A DNA stretch of 64,000 nucleotides, from contig CM037840.1 of assembly GCA_021234535.1 (NCBI GenBank), positions 21,259,059 to 21,323,058 of the forward strand, read 5' to 3'. This stretch comes from Stichopus chloronotus. Its lineage: Eukaryota; Echinodermata; Holothuroidea; Aspidochirotida; Stichopodidae. The notes under the pieces are model-generated. The model was not told the origin of the DNA and did not search any database. It saw nothing but the letters and a program-made list of their open reading frames with translations. Made by a program: the position numbers and the translations under genes. Below are positions 11,784-23,744 of this stretch, piece after piece. Numbering within the stretch: position 1 is the first letter of the stretch; each line of letters opens with the position of its first letter.

Positions 11784-14177
11784 CTAGGATTTATGGAAAT
11801 GATTGAGGAGTAGAAAGTAACACAATTAAGGATGTAATTGCTAATGTACATTTGAAAACATCTTATGCATATTGTCTGAGTACTTTCTTAGGTCTGTTCG
11901 TCATCAAAATTTCCTCATTCTAGCCTTTTCAATGCTTTAGGGTTGATTTTTTCAATCATGACACATAGTATTGGATTTTGCACATTTATTACACTTTTAT
12001 AAATTAATGCAAATATTACACTGTCTGACTAACAACATGAGGCTGTATTATATTTTGCACTTTAATTAGGCAACCAATTGCAATATCTTTGACGTGTCTC
12101 TAGTCGTTGGTTCCGTATTTAACCATTGATAATATTCAACCAAAAAGGAGTGCTCTTAACTTTCAGAAATTAACTGACACTTTGTCTAAATGAACAATGA
12201 AAACATTGTCCACAGGTTTGACAAAGTATCAAGTTAAATGCAGTTACGGGCACGTATCACAGATTATTCCAAAATGTGATAAAATTGGCTTCATTTTGAA
12301 AATAATAAACAAAATTGCCAAGAATATATTCTCCTTACTATGTGGGAAGTTCTGGCATCTTTTGGTGATATTCACCTCATGTAATTTCATTACAACCTCT
12401 CACTGTTATTCTTGCCCTGACACTGCTTCCACTAAAACCAAAAGTGCAAGAAATTGCACGAAAAACTCAAAGTGCAGTAAACTGCCACAAAATTTATTAA
12501 AAGGTCAACAATAACATGCAGGAAATTTGGCAAAGTTCCAATTTTATAGTGAATGAGGAAACATACTTGAAATTGTTTGTCTTCAGATGATATATTTGTT
12601 GTTACTCAATGCCAGAAGAATACAGTGATTTATTAACCTTTCGCTCTTATACTGCCAGTGCTGACTACCACGAATATAATGCTTCGTTTTATTGGCAACA
12701 AATATTGCATCCATAGGCAATAAATGAACAGCCACATTATGGCATACAAATCTACAGCACCATATTTTGACTTTCTAAGTTAAGACAAAAAAAAAAAAAA
12801 CAATGCAAGAATTCTTTTTTGGTTTTGATGGTGTAATCTAGCTGAGTTGCTCTTACAGTAATTAATACTGTGAAATAAAGGATTTTGAATGTGGATATGA
12901 TAAACATTACATTGACATTACACTTAAAGGTGACTGATTGTCTCATTAATGTGACATTTAGTCCCTCCACAATTACTCTCGGCAAAACATTTGCTATATA
13001 TGTTCACTCCTTGCAAAATCTTGTGTACCATGAATAACGCCGTTGCGACAGCCAAGCTGTGTACACGGCAATTGCCACTAATGCTTAATGTTAATTACTA
13101 CCTGCAAAGTAAGTGAATTGTAAACAGTGCTGATATATGTTGGTTAAGAGAACAAAAAGAGAATGTCATCACAACATACATATACAGATGGTATGACCAA
13201 TCACATTTAAAAGAGGATTGAGTTAGTCGTGAAATACATTTACTTTTGCAATTTCTTCATACAAATCAGGTGTAAGCTGCATATAGATTTAAATTCTCAA
13301 TCCTTAACAGATTTGTGCTACATAGAACATGATCTTCAAATCACAAATTCATTCAGAATGTGCAAAGTGCCCGGTGGACGGGATAATGCTGATTTTTCTT
13401 TAACTTTTCTAACGTTGTCATTCCACACACCTATTAATTTATGTATGCACAGGTATGGCCACTCACTATATTTCACTATGGAACTGGTTAGTCCATAGGT
13501 CACGTGTACTTGCTTCAGTTCGCGCGCTACCACACTTAGATATACTGAAGTTCTATTCAAACAATAGCATGAAGAACTAGAAATGTTCTTTGGGAGCAAA
13601 GTCATCTTGAACTATGCCCCCATCCATCCATACAGATATATCTGCAATATCTACTTATTTTATTTCTGGTAACAAGGAACAACATTATTGTTTTACATAA
13701 TAAATATAACATTTACTTTATGAAACATAAAAGAGTAGGTAAAAATTCATGAAGGGGGAACTTTTTCAGAGAAATCACTTCCAGACTGGGGGAGTATTTA
13801 GTGGGAAAATTTTAATTGCACCAGATCTTAGTTTAGATCCAGCTGGCACCGGATTTTGCCAGATTTTTACAAAGCTTTTCAAGAAAACAACAGTTGGTGT
13901 TAAGGGTTTTCTTTATAATATTTCAGGGTGCAGCATCTAAATGTACTGGACCTATTGATGTGGTACACTCAAGATTAATTACATGTCCTAAACTTTAGGT
14001 ACTTGACAAATGTTTCTGCTGTTTGCTGTTACATTGGCAATATCCTTATGGGCCATAAAATGGAATCTTGTGGAAATGATTTTGCAACCATTTTATGAAA
14101 TTACAAAGCAGATCAGTTCAGACCTTTGAGAGCTGCTCTGACATTTTATAATAACACTTCCTGGTCAGATAATTGAA
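11784..14177. other. FKBP gene intron, part
   Basis: AT-rich intron between the exons at 11783 and 15415. A14 run at about 12787-12800. No exon seen in phase with the flanking exons. Confidence 0.5.
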
Positions 14178-14720
14178 GAACAAGAGCCCATGGGCACTAT
14201 ATGGTTCCTTGCATGAAAATTATTTTTAACTCAACTGTACAGTAGGTTAATTAACAAGTTACCACATATCAAAAATTGTGGGCCCTACTTTGTCCATAAG
14301 AATGCTGATGCGCGATATGGACCATTTGGACCTTGCACCCCAAAATTTGGCACACCCTGAAGGTATCATTACCATAATGTATTCATATACCAAGTAAAAG
14401 CTTTTAGGACAATTTGCATTATAAATGTTAAAATATCCAGAAACAGGGATACCCCCATTTATCTTTGGCGTGACCACGGTTACAAGCTTGAAGTTCTTGT
14501 GTATGTCCCCGTTTGGCTCACTTCACGAACCCACACTTGCTCACACACATACACACAGACACGCCAACCTGACTGCAAATGTTCCTTTACTGACGCAAGG
14601 GACGAAAAATGTTGGAATATATCTTGAGCCACACTTTCAAAGTAGTCTGGCCAGAACTGGAACCAGATTTCTTTTAAATATTGGGCCAGATAATCCAGCT
14701 GGACTGGATATCAGGTGAAC
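14178..14720 (+). repeat. Repeat A copy inside the FKBP intron
   Basis: Begins with AACAAGAGCCCATGGGCACT, which has a perfect 10-bp palindrome GCCCATGGGC at 14186-14195. It ends after a (CA)-rich stretch and CACGCCAACCTGACTGCAAA, as in the 8.4-kb copy. The plus-strand ORF across it is a repeat product. Confidence 0.6.
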
Positions 14721-15414
14721 TGCTACAGGAAATGTCTGAATTTAAATGAAAATAGGGCGTTTAAAATATACCAACATGGCATAAAAAGATATACTGTAGC
14801 CATTGCCAATCATTGTCAAACCATTCAGTCTCATCAATAAACATCTGCAACAGCTTCATCCCCTCAAAACATTATGCTTGCGTTGAGCAATGGAAGATGC
14901 ATCATTTGAAATTTGAAAAGTTTGGGTGAACAAGTTATCGTTAAGCGACAAATGACTGAATTTCTATCTGTGAGAAACCAAGTTCTTGAAAAGAAGACTA
15001 CTTTCCCACCTTATTTTGAATAACCTAACATTCTATGTCAACAAATATTGGTTTTGAAAATATGTTTGTTTTCCGTGAAACAAACGCCTTATTTCCCTGT
15101 AAAGGCTGTGCACTTCATGGCAATCTTAGGAGGGCGTGTTTTGCATGTTTTGTTTTTTTTTTTCAGGAGGAGAGGGAGAGGTTCCTGCAAAGACCAGAGC
15201 AGCTGCTGCTGCCGTTTGTTCCTATCACCAGCTACATATTCGTCTTCATGTTAACCAATCCTTTTGAGATGGCAAATCACAATCCCTGCTCAATGTTTTC
15301 AAATCCAGAACCAGCCATTATCTTTAAAAGGTTAAAGATGCAGTGTTTATGTACAGTAGAAAAGTCAATGCCCCACTGTGCATCACCATACCCACTTAGC
15401 ATCTCTGAACTTAC

Positions 15415-15524
15415 CCCTGGCAAGCCCCTGGAAGGCCTTCATTCCAGCCTTGGTTGATCCCTGGATCTCCCAATGTAATCATGGTACGCCTCGCATCACT
15501 TGTGGCACCGTCCCCGATCTTCTC
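15415..15524 (-). CDS. FKBP-type PPIase exon: central part of the fold
   Basis: 110-nt exon, acceptor TTCTTAAAG|GAGAAG and donor CCAGGG|GTAAGT, phase 0 in and phase 2 out, which matches the exon at 11783 exactly. It encodes the FKBP core TMITLGDPGINQGWNEGL followed by GAC-QG. The Trp of GW (floor of the FK506/proline pocket) is kept, and so is the pocket Tyr in KAYR of the next exon. The residue matching Ile56 of FKBP12 appears to be Asn, so activity and FK506 binding may be altered. It is more GC-rich than its surroundings. The exon with the first strands of the fold has not been identified with confidence. Confidence 0.68.
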
Positions 15525-16088
15525 CTTTAAGAATAGAAGATTAAATTTACTTGATAATAAAGGTACACTAAGACAAGTATAACGAGTTCATTGTAAAATT
15601 GTAACTTTCAACTGTGTGACAACATGGCTGCAATTTGCCTTCATGCATGAGAGTGTGTGTATAATTACCTAAGTTAGTTCACTCAGTTGTTACATCTTTT
15701 TATTTTTCAAATTGTAAGCACATTCAAAATTGTGCTAACTATATCAAAGTCTGAGCTTCAAGAGGAAAAGACCCATTACTTCAAAGCCAGACATTTACAC
15801 AATGGCTCTGGCTTCAGGATTAACAAGTGGGACAATGTGACAATCTTAACATGCCTACTTTAAAAATTTAACGTAACATTACCAATAATACCGAGATGCT
15901 TAAATACTGCATCATCTAGCAGTGTCCATAATCACCTCCCCTTCATCTTGACTGCACTTCATATAGGATGAAATGGACTGTGGGCCGTAGTCATTCCACA
16001 TGACGACTGTTTTGTACCCTACATGTATGCTTTGTTTCATAGGTGCTTCTCATCTCAGACGGATGGACAAATACATGGGAATCCTTAC

Positions 16089-16141
16089 ATAAAATTTGGT
16101 TTTGTAATTTCAACCAAATCAGGCATTTCAAAATATTCCAT
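16089..16141 (-). other. Weak candidate upstream exon of the FKBP gene
   Basis: 53 nt between a good acceptor (TTCTACAG|ATGG) and donor (TTTAT|GTAAGG) on the minus strand. The phase-0 frame reads ...PDLVEITKPNF, which resembles the start of secreted FKBP domains (EVxKP followed by C). It is short and the exon linking it to 15524 is unproven, so treat it as a hint. Confidence 0.25.
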
Positions 16142-16288
16142 CTGTAGAAGTAATTACCATCAATCAGTCTGAGGATGACGTTTAATTGCTGCCGTCAAGT
16201 AGCACCTCAAAATCTGGTCAGGTTATCAATGCATGTTTATGTCATGGTTACACATGGGCAGGTTGCAAATCTGGCAAACAGCGTATAC

Positions 16289-16475
16289 CTGTTAACATCA
16301 CAGTTGACAAAGTTGCGAAATGTACTTCACTTTCTTTGTTAACATGTTCAGATAGAGCTAATAGTGTGGCTGTCAGCACACTGCCTTCTCTCGTCAATTT
16401 GCAGGGAATGCCTACATCGTCCAAAAAAGACTCATACAGACAGATGTAGGGCAGGTGCAGTACCATTAGTTTAAT
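16289..16475 (-). other. Unassigned open exon-like segment
   Basis: Minus strand, acceptor TCACATTTCAG|ATTAAA and donor AACAG|GTATAC, 62 open codons with mixed hydrophobic composition (LPYICLYESFLDDVG, HVNKESEVHFATLS). Its outgoing phase (1) does not fit 16141 or 15524. No family recognised. An open frame of this length occurs by chance in such DNA. Confidence 0.2.
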
Positions 16476-19400
16476 CTGAAATGTGACACAATACCATCAA
16501 ACGTTTACAAGAATACTGTACATGAAAATGTCTAAAAAGGAGGACATGTTAATATCAAATTCTGATCGAAGGCAATAACAATTATTAGAATTCACTTCCT
16601 GGAGAGTGTAAACTAAATACTGTATGTCTGCATCAAAATACAGTTTTGCACTTGAAAGGGATTGAAGACTAGCTTTTGTAGTTAGCTACCCAACTTCAAT
16701 GTTACCCAGGCCTTGAGTCATAATATTTCAAAACAGTAAGAATGAGGAAGTTTCACTCAGCAAGGAGAGCATTAGCCCTGTCTCTGCATGTGTCAGAGTC
16801 AATGTTTTGATGTTCTGTCAAATTTTAAATTCTTTTTTAAAGTTCTGTTTATATATGCGACCTTATGATTTTTGGCGAAGTCGTGTCAGGATTTGTACGC
16901 AAGCTATCGACTTAGATTAGACTGGAAATGGTGATAAAGATTGATTCTTCTGAACTAATTACTCTCCTTTCATGGAAATTGCATCTGGCCAATTGAATAT
17001 ATGTCTTGCTGAATGCATATGACTATAAATGTTGTATAGCTGTTACTATATGTTAAGGGAGAGATCATATCCTTGTATGCTATTGGTAAAGATTTGTGGC
17101 AGTATTATTTACCAGCTCTTCATAATCAACAAGAAAAAAAAGAAGTGAATTATAATTCACTTCAACCAATGATTCACAGAATCTCCTCTACTCTGGCCCC
17201 TTTACTTTTTTCAGTATCCACGGTGACTATCACAACTTGATTGAATGAAAGTCTTTCCGAACTGACAACAAGAATACGATCAGCCTCGGTGACCATCCAA
17301 AGCGGTTCTGTACAATTCCTCCAAGTTCAGAAAATGAGATACGGAAGTCTCATAATCATCTCCCTTCATAGACTGGCAATGATGATTAATAATCCGACAT
17401 TGAGCTCATCCAACTTTCTTTGAGACATTAAACATACTGCATGTATGGATGACTCTGGGTATTATTCAGTAGAGAGACATGAACTATTGTTGTATCTGAG
17501 AGTGGATAGAGTTCAGTGTGTAGTCAATTTATCTGAGTGCCAGTGTATAGTCCGCAGATAATGCCTGTACAGGTTCATTGACCCTGGTAAACAGCATGTG
17601 TAAGGAGACCTTGACATTAAAGTAAAGGTAAGTAGGATAAGGTATTATTTACCTTACACATCTAGGTAAGATAACCTCATGAGACTCTTTATGACTCCTT
17701 CATGCTCCAGTAACTGCAGTTGTTACAAGGGCCTACTAATGGTGAGAGGGCAATGCAATACATTACCTTGATTTTAACCAACTGTCATTGCAGGTAATGC
17801 TAATTCAAGCATTATTGAACTGTTCATTGGCTACTTTTAGGTATTTCAAAATATGTGACCCAAAGGAGATCAAAAAGTAGGGTAAGGCACTACAGTAGCT
17901 GTTTATGATGAAATCGTTTAAGAAGAAATATTTGAAATAGATGACACTGTTAATTCTGAATTGATGGAAGCTTGGACAGTTGTTGAACTCTGGAGCCAAA
18001 CAGAGAAGACCTCATCATCATCGTCATCGTCATCATCATCTTTGACATTTCCCAGTATCAGATACCTTCTGTTTGGCCTACCTCTCCCATATCATGGCTG
18101 CTGAAACAAGTCTAATTACGGCCAAATCCAGTCTTCCTATACTTCCAAAGCTTACTGACACTTGTCCAGGAAGGTGGGCAGGTGCATGCCAGCAAGCGCA
18201 AATGCATCCAACAGTACTTTGAGTGAAAGCATGCAGTCTACAAACCCGGGGTATGTGAAAGCAAGTTTCGATTATCCCTGAGAAATAGAAGGGCCTGGAA
18301 CTTTGGAATCGACGAACAAGACTGAGTTGTCCTAGCTATGCAAAAATAATGGAAGATCTGATCAAAACTGTGAGCATGAACAAAGGACACTTCAAAATTG
18401 GAGAAATTCACTTTAGAATTAGGGATGGTGAAGTAACCACTGCCACGTTAGACATCCTTACATATAGTCACTCCATGACTGTTGTTTAATACATGCATAG
18501 GCCTAAAGTCTCTGCTTAAGTTTTTGCACTTTTAAAAAGTGCATGATAAATGAAAGAGCTAGGTAAAGTAGGCCTAACTTAAAAAGATATTCATATGAAG
18601 TTCATACTGTACGTGGTCCGCAAGGTTGGACACAATCTGGGCACAGTGAGCTGGACTGCAATAGTTACTGGTATGTACATATCTACACTTCTTAATGTAC
18701 TCAGTGCCTTCACTGACCTTTAATAGCTACTATACAGCGCATGGTGATAGTAGATTGTGATGATAGATCTGTCTGCATGTGTGTGATATATGGCATCAAT
18801 TTTATGCTAATTTGCATTGGTCCAGCATATTACAACATACATAGATGCTGCGTTGCAGTGGCTGTCTTCAAATTACTGTAATGTAGGATGTATTGGAACT
18901 GATGAGATATTGCTCTCAATTACTCACAAGGCCCTTTCAACTAATTAATACGACATAAATGACATCAAAGTATAGGGCACAGTCCAGTAGTATTAATTCA
19001 TTGGTCATTTAATAGTGATCCTCACCCACTCAGCTTGTGGGCATAATTTACATTTATCCATCACTCGGTGTACTAGAGCACGTACAATATCCACAACCAA
19101 ACAGCTACTGTAGCACTTAACAGTTCATACAATTCAGAAATTCCTGCAATATGACAATACATGTACATGCACGTTGAAAGCGAAACAAGGTAGAACTATC
19201 TATTACGGATAAAATTATTTTATAGCTTCATGACTGGGAGACATTGTAATCTCAACAATGATTGTGATCATAGCTTTGCTCAGGTCCTCACAAATCTTCC
19301 ACAAAAATAAACCTTGCCGCACACCTTGGGCCTTGGACGCAGTTTCCATAAACTCCCTGAACTAACCACTGATGAGCACCACTGTAACACAGAATCAACA

Positions 19401-19859
19401 TTGTACAAGAAAATTGTATCCAAGCATCTGCAGATTTTGCAAATTGTGCAACACCATGGTATACACATGCAAGGAATGGACCATATCTTCTGGAGAACCA
19501 AAGGCAGAGCATTAAAGCATCATAATATGACATGCACACAATTCTGTTTAACAATCAACTAGAGGAAGGGATCAAACATTTTTGCAATAATCACAATTAA
19601 TGGGGCCATGAGTCACATATCTTTGGGCCTTGGACCCACAAGCTGTGTACATTTTGAAAGTTACTGAGTACCATATGGTAATTATGAAAAATCATCAGCA
19701 ATGTACTGCAATAGAGAATCTGTAGGAGGAAAAGTCTTTTGTAATATTGATACAATATATGTCACAGGGTACACATGGGGGCCTTAGGCTAGATATTTTA
19801 TTGAAATCCTCAAGGTGCAATACATAATGTATTTTAATGACATTATTATTATCATCAAC
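16476..19859. other. Non-coding stretch, presumed upstream part of the FKBP locus
   Basis: The 5' exons of the FKBP gene (signal peptide, first strands) should lie upstream of 15524 on the minus strand, but no segment is convincing. An open 47-codon frame at about 17165-17320 (minus) lacks good splice sites. 19260-19700 resembles old repeat A/B fragments. Confidence 0.4.
18008..18041 (+). repeat. (ATC)n microsatellite
   Basis: CATCATCATCGTCATCG-type trinucleotide repeat, about 11 units with some CGT variants. Confidence 0.9.
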
Positions 19860-20045
19860 ATTGTGCAAGACAATCTGCAGGAGAAGCTTTTTGTAGCATT
19901 TCATAAAATGGAGCGTAAAATGGATCAAAGGACCGACATGTATGAGACCTTGGACAAAAGAATTTCAAACATCCCAAATGGTCCATCATCCAAGGAACAT
20001 GTATGTGTCAAGGTTCAAACAAATCCAGGTAAGCATGATTACTGT
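19860..20045 (+). repeat. Repeat B copy
   Basis: Shares CATTGTGCAAGACAATCTGC, then GCATTTCATAAAATGG, GAGACCTTGGAC and AACATCCCAAATGGTCCA with the 39.3-kb copy. The order of blocks is the same. No microsatellite tail in this copy. Confidence 0.6.
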
Positions 20046-20759
20046 ACATCTACTGTATAGCAAACTGCTTCATTAATAGTGATATCCTGAAAAATAGTAC
20101 TTCGAAATAGCACATCACATCATGATGGAAAATCTGTGATAGCATCTTGCCGACATGGAACAAGAACATACTGCTTTCTTTATATAATCTTGACTAGTCA
20201 AGAGACGCATTTTGATTCTAAACGAGATGTCTTGACTTACCACAACATAACAATGTAAAGCTTCAATAAATTCAACCTAAATTACTCACTGGTGTCCATT
20301 TCTTTGACAACGCCGTAGTTACGTATCGAAGGTGTCCGTGGCATGGTAATTACTTTAACTTAAAGCGATCATATCTGTGGAACCATTCAATATTTTAAAC
20401 CGTAATGGAGAGTATATATATCCTTCAGCTGTTGCTCATTACGACTGTCATACTGTACAAGACTGATATATATATTGCCACTGGGAGTCATTATCTACGA
20501 TCACAAACTTGGAACCAGTCACCATTCCAACGATCTTTAAGATTATGACTGAAAGCAGGCAATTAACTAAGCGATTCTCTCCGATGCATAACTGACTAAG
20601 AGATACACTGCATCCCTACCCTGACCATGCATGATGCGTGATTGTTGGATATTGGATCCGTACATGCATGGGACAGCCAGACAATTACTCACGACTATGC
20701 CATTTATTTATTATGGACAGGTACTATGCTGCATTGCTTAGATATCGCATGTCCTTTCA

Positions 20760-21137
20760 ATGAGAGAGGTAATCTGTGACAAGCCTGATTGGTACTACAG
20801 TGCCTTTATTTGGCTATCGAAGAATAGCCTATGTAGTGCCAAAGAGTCTGTCAGCCATAGTTATCACATATTATTCCTTTCACAGAGCCCAAAACTTAAT
20901 GAACTTATCTATGGCTATTGGACCATTGGTCACTGCACACACAGTACCCAGCATGGAGTATCAGGAGTGTGTCCGGTTACACATCTTTGTTCCCAGTCAA
21001 TATGTACAGCTACGTGCAAAAGAGACACATGTTTCTCTTTTAGTCAAAAGATCTGCTTCAGCTTATCACTTTTAAGCTTTAAAACTGATCGGGTTGCGTA
21101 TAATTTTACGATATATTTTGGGTCTGGTGTCTGGTGA
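20760..21137 (+). other. Two overlapping long ORFs of unknown nature
   Basis: Two plus-strand frames stay open together over about 300 nt (125 and 99 codons). The second is evenly hydrophobic (VPLFGYRRIAYVVPKSL...). No family recognised, no convincing splice sites, and repeat A follows directly. Could be a relic of a coding element or chance. Confidence 0.2.
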
Positions 21138-21179
21138 ACAAGGCACAGAGCTACTGATACCATGGCACCATATCAGATC

Positions 21180-22260
21180 TGTCCATGCTTCTCTTCTTCA
21201 GATATCAAGTTCACAGTATTTCAACAATTTGAAACCCTTTGACCCCAAGTGACCTTGGACCTCCACAAAAAACAGGCTTTTGCGCTCAATATGGTACATA
21301 TATATGCCAAATAGGAACTCTGTCCAAGCTTCCCTTCTTGAGATAACATCTTTACATGGTTTTCACACCATGACCCCTGTTGATCTTTGATATGACCTTT
21401 TATTTGCAGAAAAAACAATGGGCTTCTTGTATTGAATAAAATACACCTACATAAGACATATTACATCTGTCTGAGCTTCCTTTCTTCAAATATTGTATTT
21501 TACAAGGTTTTAACAATTTGACCCCTAGCTGTTGAACCCAAATGACCTTTCACCTCTACTGAAAACATTAGTTTTCTTCTACTTAATATAACTCATTCAC
21601 ATACGAGGTATCAAAAGTTCCCCAGATTCCTACATTGAGATACTATGTATCTGTAATTTGAGCTCTGGTGACCTCAAATGAAATTTGGCCTCTAGGTTCT
21701 ACTACTTGATGTAAAAAATCCACACACTAAGTATCACAAGTTTCTATCATTCCTACATATCATGTTAACAAAATTTTCAGTGTTTGAATGTTGGTGACCT
21801 AAGATGACCTTTGACCTCTACCAAAATGATACGATTCTGTACTTGATATAACACATCCATGTAAGTTTCTATGACTCCTATCTTGGGAACTGTTGTGTTA
21901 GCAACTTGAGATTTTCAGTGTTTGATCTCTGGTGACCTCAGATGACCTTTGATCCCCTACCAGAAACAATTCAGTTCTTTGTCTCAACATGGGTCATCTA
22001 TATACATGTACCAAGTTTGAGAATTACCAGTTTTCCTTCTTGAGATATAGTGATAATCAGCTAAGCATCAACGAACATGCACATGTATGCACACACCCCA
22101 CACATACTGGAAACATACACACGCACACATCCACCCCCCCATACTGTAAACATACACACGCAATCATGACCCCACAGGTTTCCCTTTTCATCGAAACAAA
22201 ACTCGACCACTACACAGTACACACAGCAATTGAAGGCTGGCCTGCAGGCTGCAAGCATAA
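21180..22260 (+). repeat. Repeat A copy with several internal modules
   Basis: At least five diverged modules of roughly 130-150 bp, each with a 'CTTCTTGAGATA' block, a 'TTTTCAnnnTTTGA' block, a 'GGTGACCTCAAATGACCTTTGACC' type block and a 'CTACTnnATATnn' block. 21805-21817 is an exact TGACCT-T-TGACCT. It ends in (CA)-rich DNA at 22080-22160. Confidence 0.65.
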
Positions 22261-22340
22261 CATATGATACATATTAGCAATTTTCCATGCACTGATCTTT
22301 AATTATTTTTTTTTTCACAAATAAAATGCAAGGATGCCTT

Positions 22341-23744
22341 GTACAACTCAAGGTATGCTGAACAATTAACATCTCACATTAGCAATGTGCAATTAGGCTT
22401 CCCTAATCTTGAGATATCTCATTTACATGTTGTCATACACTACACCTGATGACCACAGATAACTATTAAACCTTTGACCTTTACCAACTAATGCATACTG
22501 TTTGTGTTCTCTGAGGTACATTTTACTCACAAATTGTAAGAAATATAAGCATCCTTTCCTTTGAAAAGTTGACCTACAGTCGTTGACCTCAAATTACCCT
22601 GCAATTCCACCTAAAACAATAACGCATCTACTTAATGAGGCAAACATCAGCAAATACAGAGTCTAAGTTCCTTTCCATGCCCAAGATATATTTACTATGG
22701 AAGCAACAGCATTACTTCCTTTGCCTTTAGTCAAATAACTAAAAGGGTCACACCCATAGTGAGAACCAAGAAGTGTGAGGTCAAGAACTTGCAAAATTAT
22801 GAAGTTTATAACTGTTACAGCTAACATTTTGTATTTTCAATTGATTCAGACTGCAACTTAATTAATTAAAGCTAAACTGGTGAACTTGGTTCCCATTTCT
22901 TGATGGGATTATTGATTCACAATTTAGAGAAAACATATCCTAACTCTACATTTTCCATTGTGGATCAATTACACGTACTGTATCATTATTGATTAAGCCT
23001 ATAGCTACTCAAAGGACATTTCATTCATCGCCATATTGAGATGTACAACTCAAGGTATGCTGAACAATTAACATCTCACATTAGCAATGTGCAATTAGGC
23101 TTCCCTAATCTTGAGATATCTCATTTACATGTTGTCATACACTACACCTGATGACCACAGATAACTATTAAACCTTTGACCTTTACCAACTAATGCATAC
23201 TGTTTGTGTTCTCTGAGGTACATTTTACTCACAAATTGTAAGAAATATAAGCATCCTTTCCTTTGAAAAGTTGACCTACAGTCGTTGACCTCAAATTACC
23301 CTGCAATTCCACCTAAAACAATAACGCATCTACTTAATGAGGCAAACATCAGCAAATACAGAGTCTAAGTTCCTTTCCATGCCCAAGATATATTTACTAT
23401 GGAAGCAACAGCATTACTTCCTTTGCCTTTAGTCAAATAACTAAAAGGGTCACACCCATAGTGAGAACCAAGAAGTGTGAGGTCAAGAACTTGCAAAATT
23501 ATGAAGTTTATAACTGTTACAGCTAACATTTTGTATTTTCAATTGATTCAGACTGCAACTTAATTAATTAAAGCTAAACTGGTGAACTTGGTTCCCATTT
23601 CTTGATGGGATTATTGATTCACAATTTAGAGAAAACATATCCTAACTCTACATTTTCCATTGTGGATCAATTACACGTACTGTATCATTATTGATTAAGC
23701 CTATAGCTACTCAAAGGACATTTCATTCATCGCCATATTGAGAT
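22341..23744 (+). repeat. 702-bp tandem duplication, two copies identical by eye
   Basis: 22341-23042 is repeated directly as 23043-23744. Both begin GTACAACTCAAGGTATGCTG and end CGCCATATTGAGAT, with no spacer and no difference that I can see. The first part of each unit is repeat A-like (ACCTTTGACCTTTACC); the rest is unique AT-rich sequence. Either a very recent duplication or an assembly artefact such as two haplotypes joined. Confidence 0.92.

Noticed and set aside
15035..15457. Plus-strand 140-codon ORF
   Set aside because: Its 3' part overlaps the FKBP exon on the minus strand and the rest has no domain; the TTTCAG-like site inside it is not followed by a convincing exon.
17165..17330. 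Minus-strand open frame VTEADRILVVSSERLSFNQVVIVTVDTEK
   Set aside because: Coding-like composition but a weak acceptor, a doubtful donor and phases that do not fit the FKBP exons; this length is expected by chance.
20282..20346. Minus-strand first-exon-like MPRTPSIRNYGVVKEMDT ending at GTGAGT
   Set aside because: Good donor but very short, no family, and its phase does not match any downstream exon; not enough to call.
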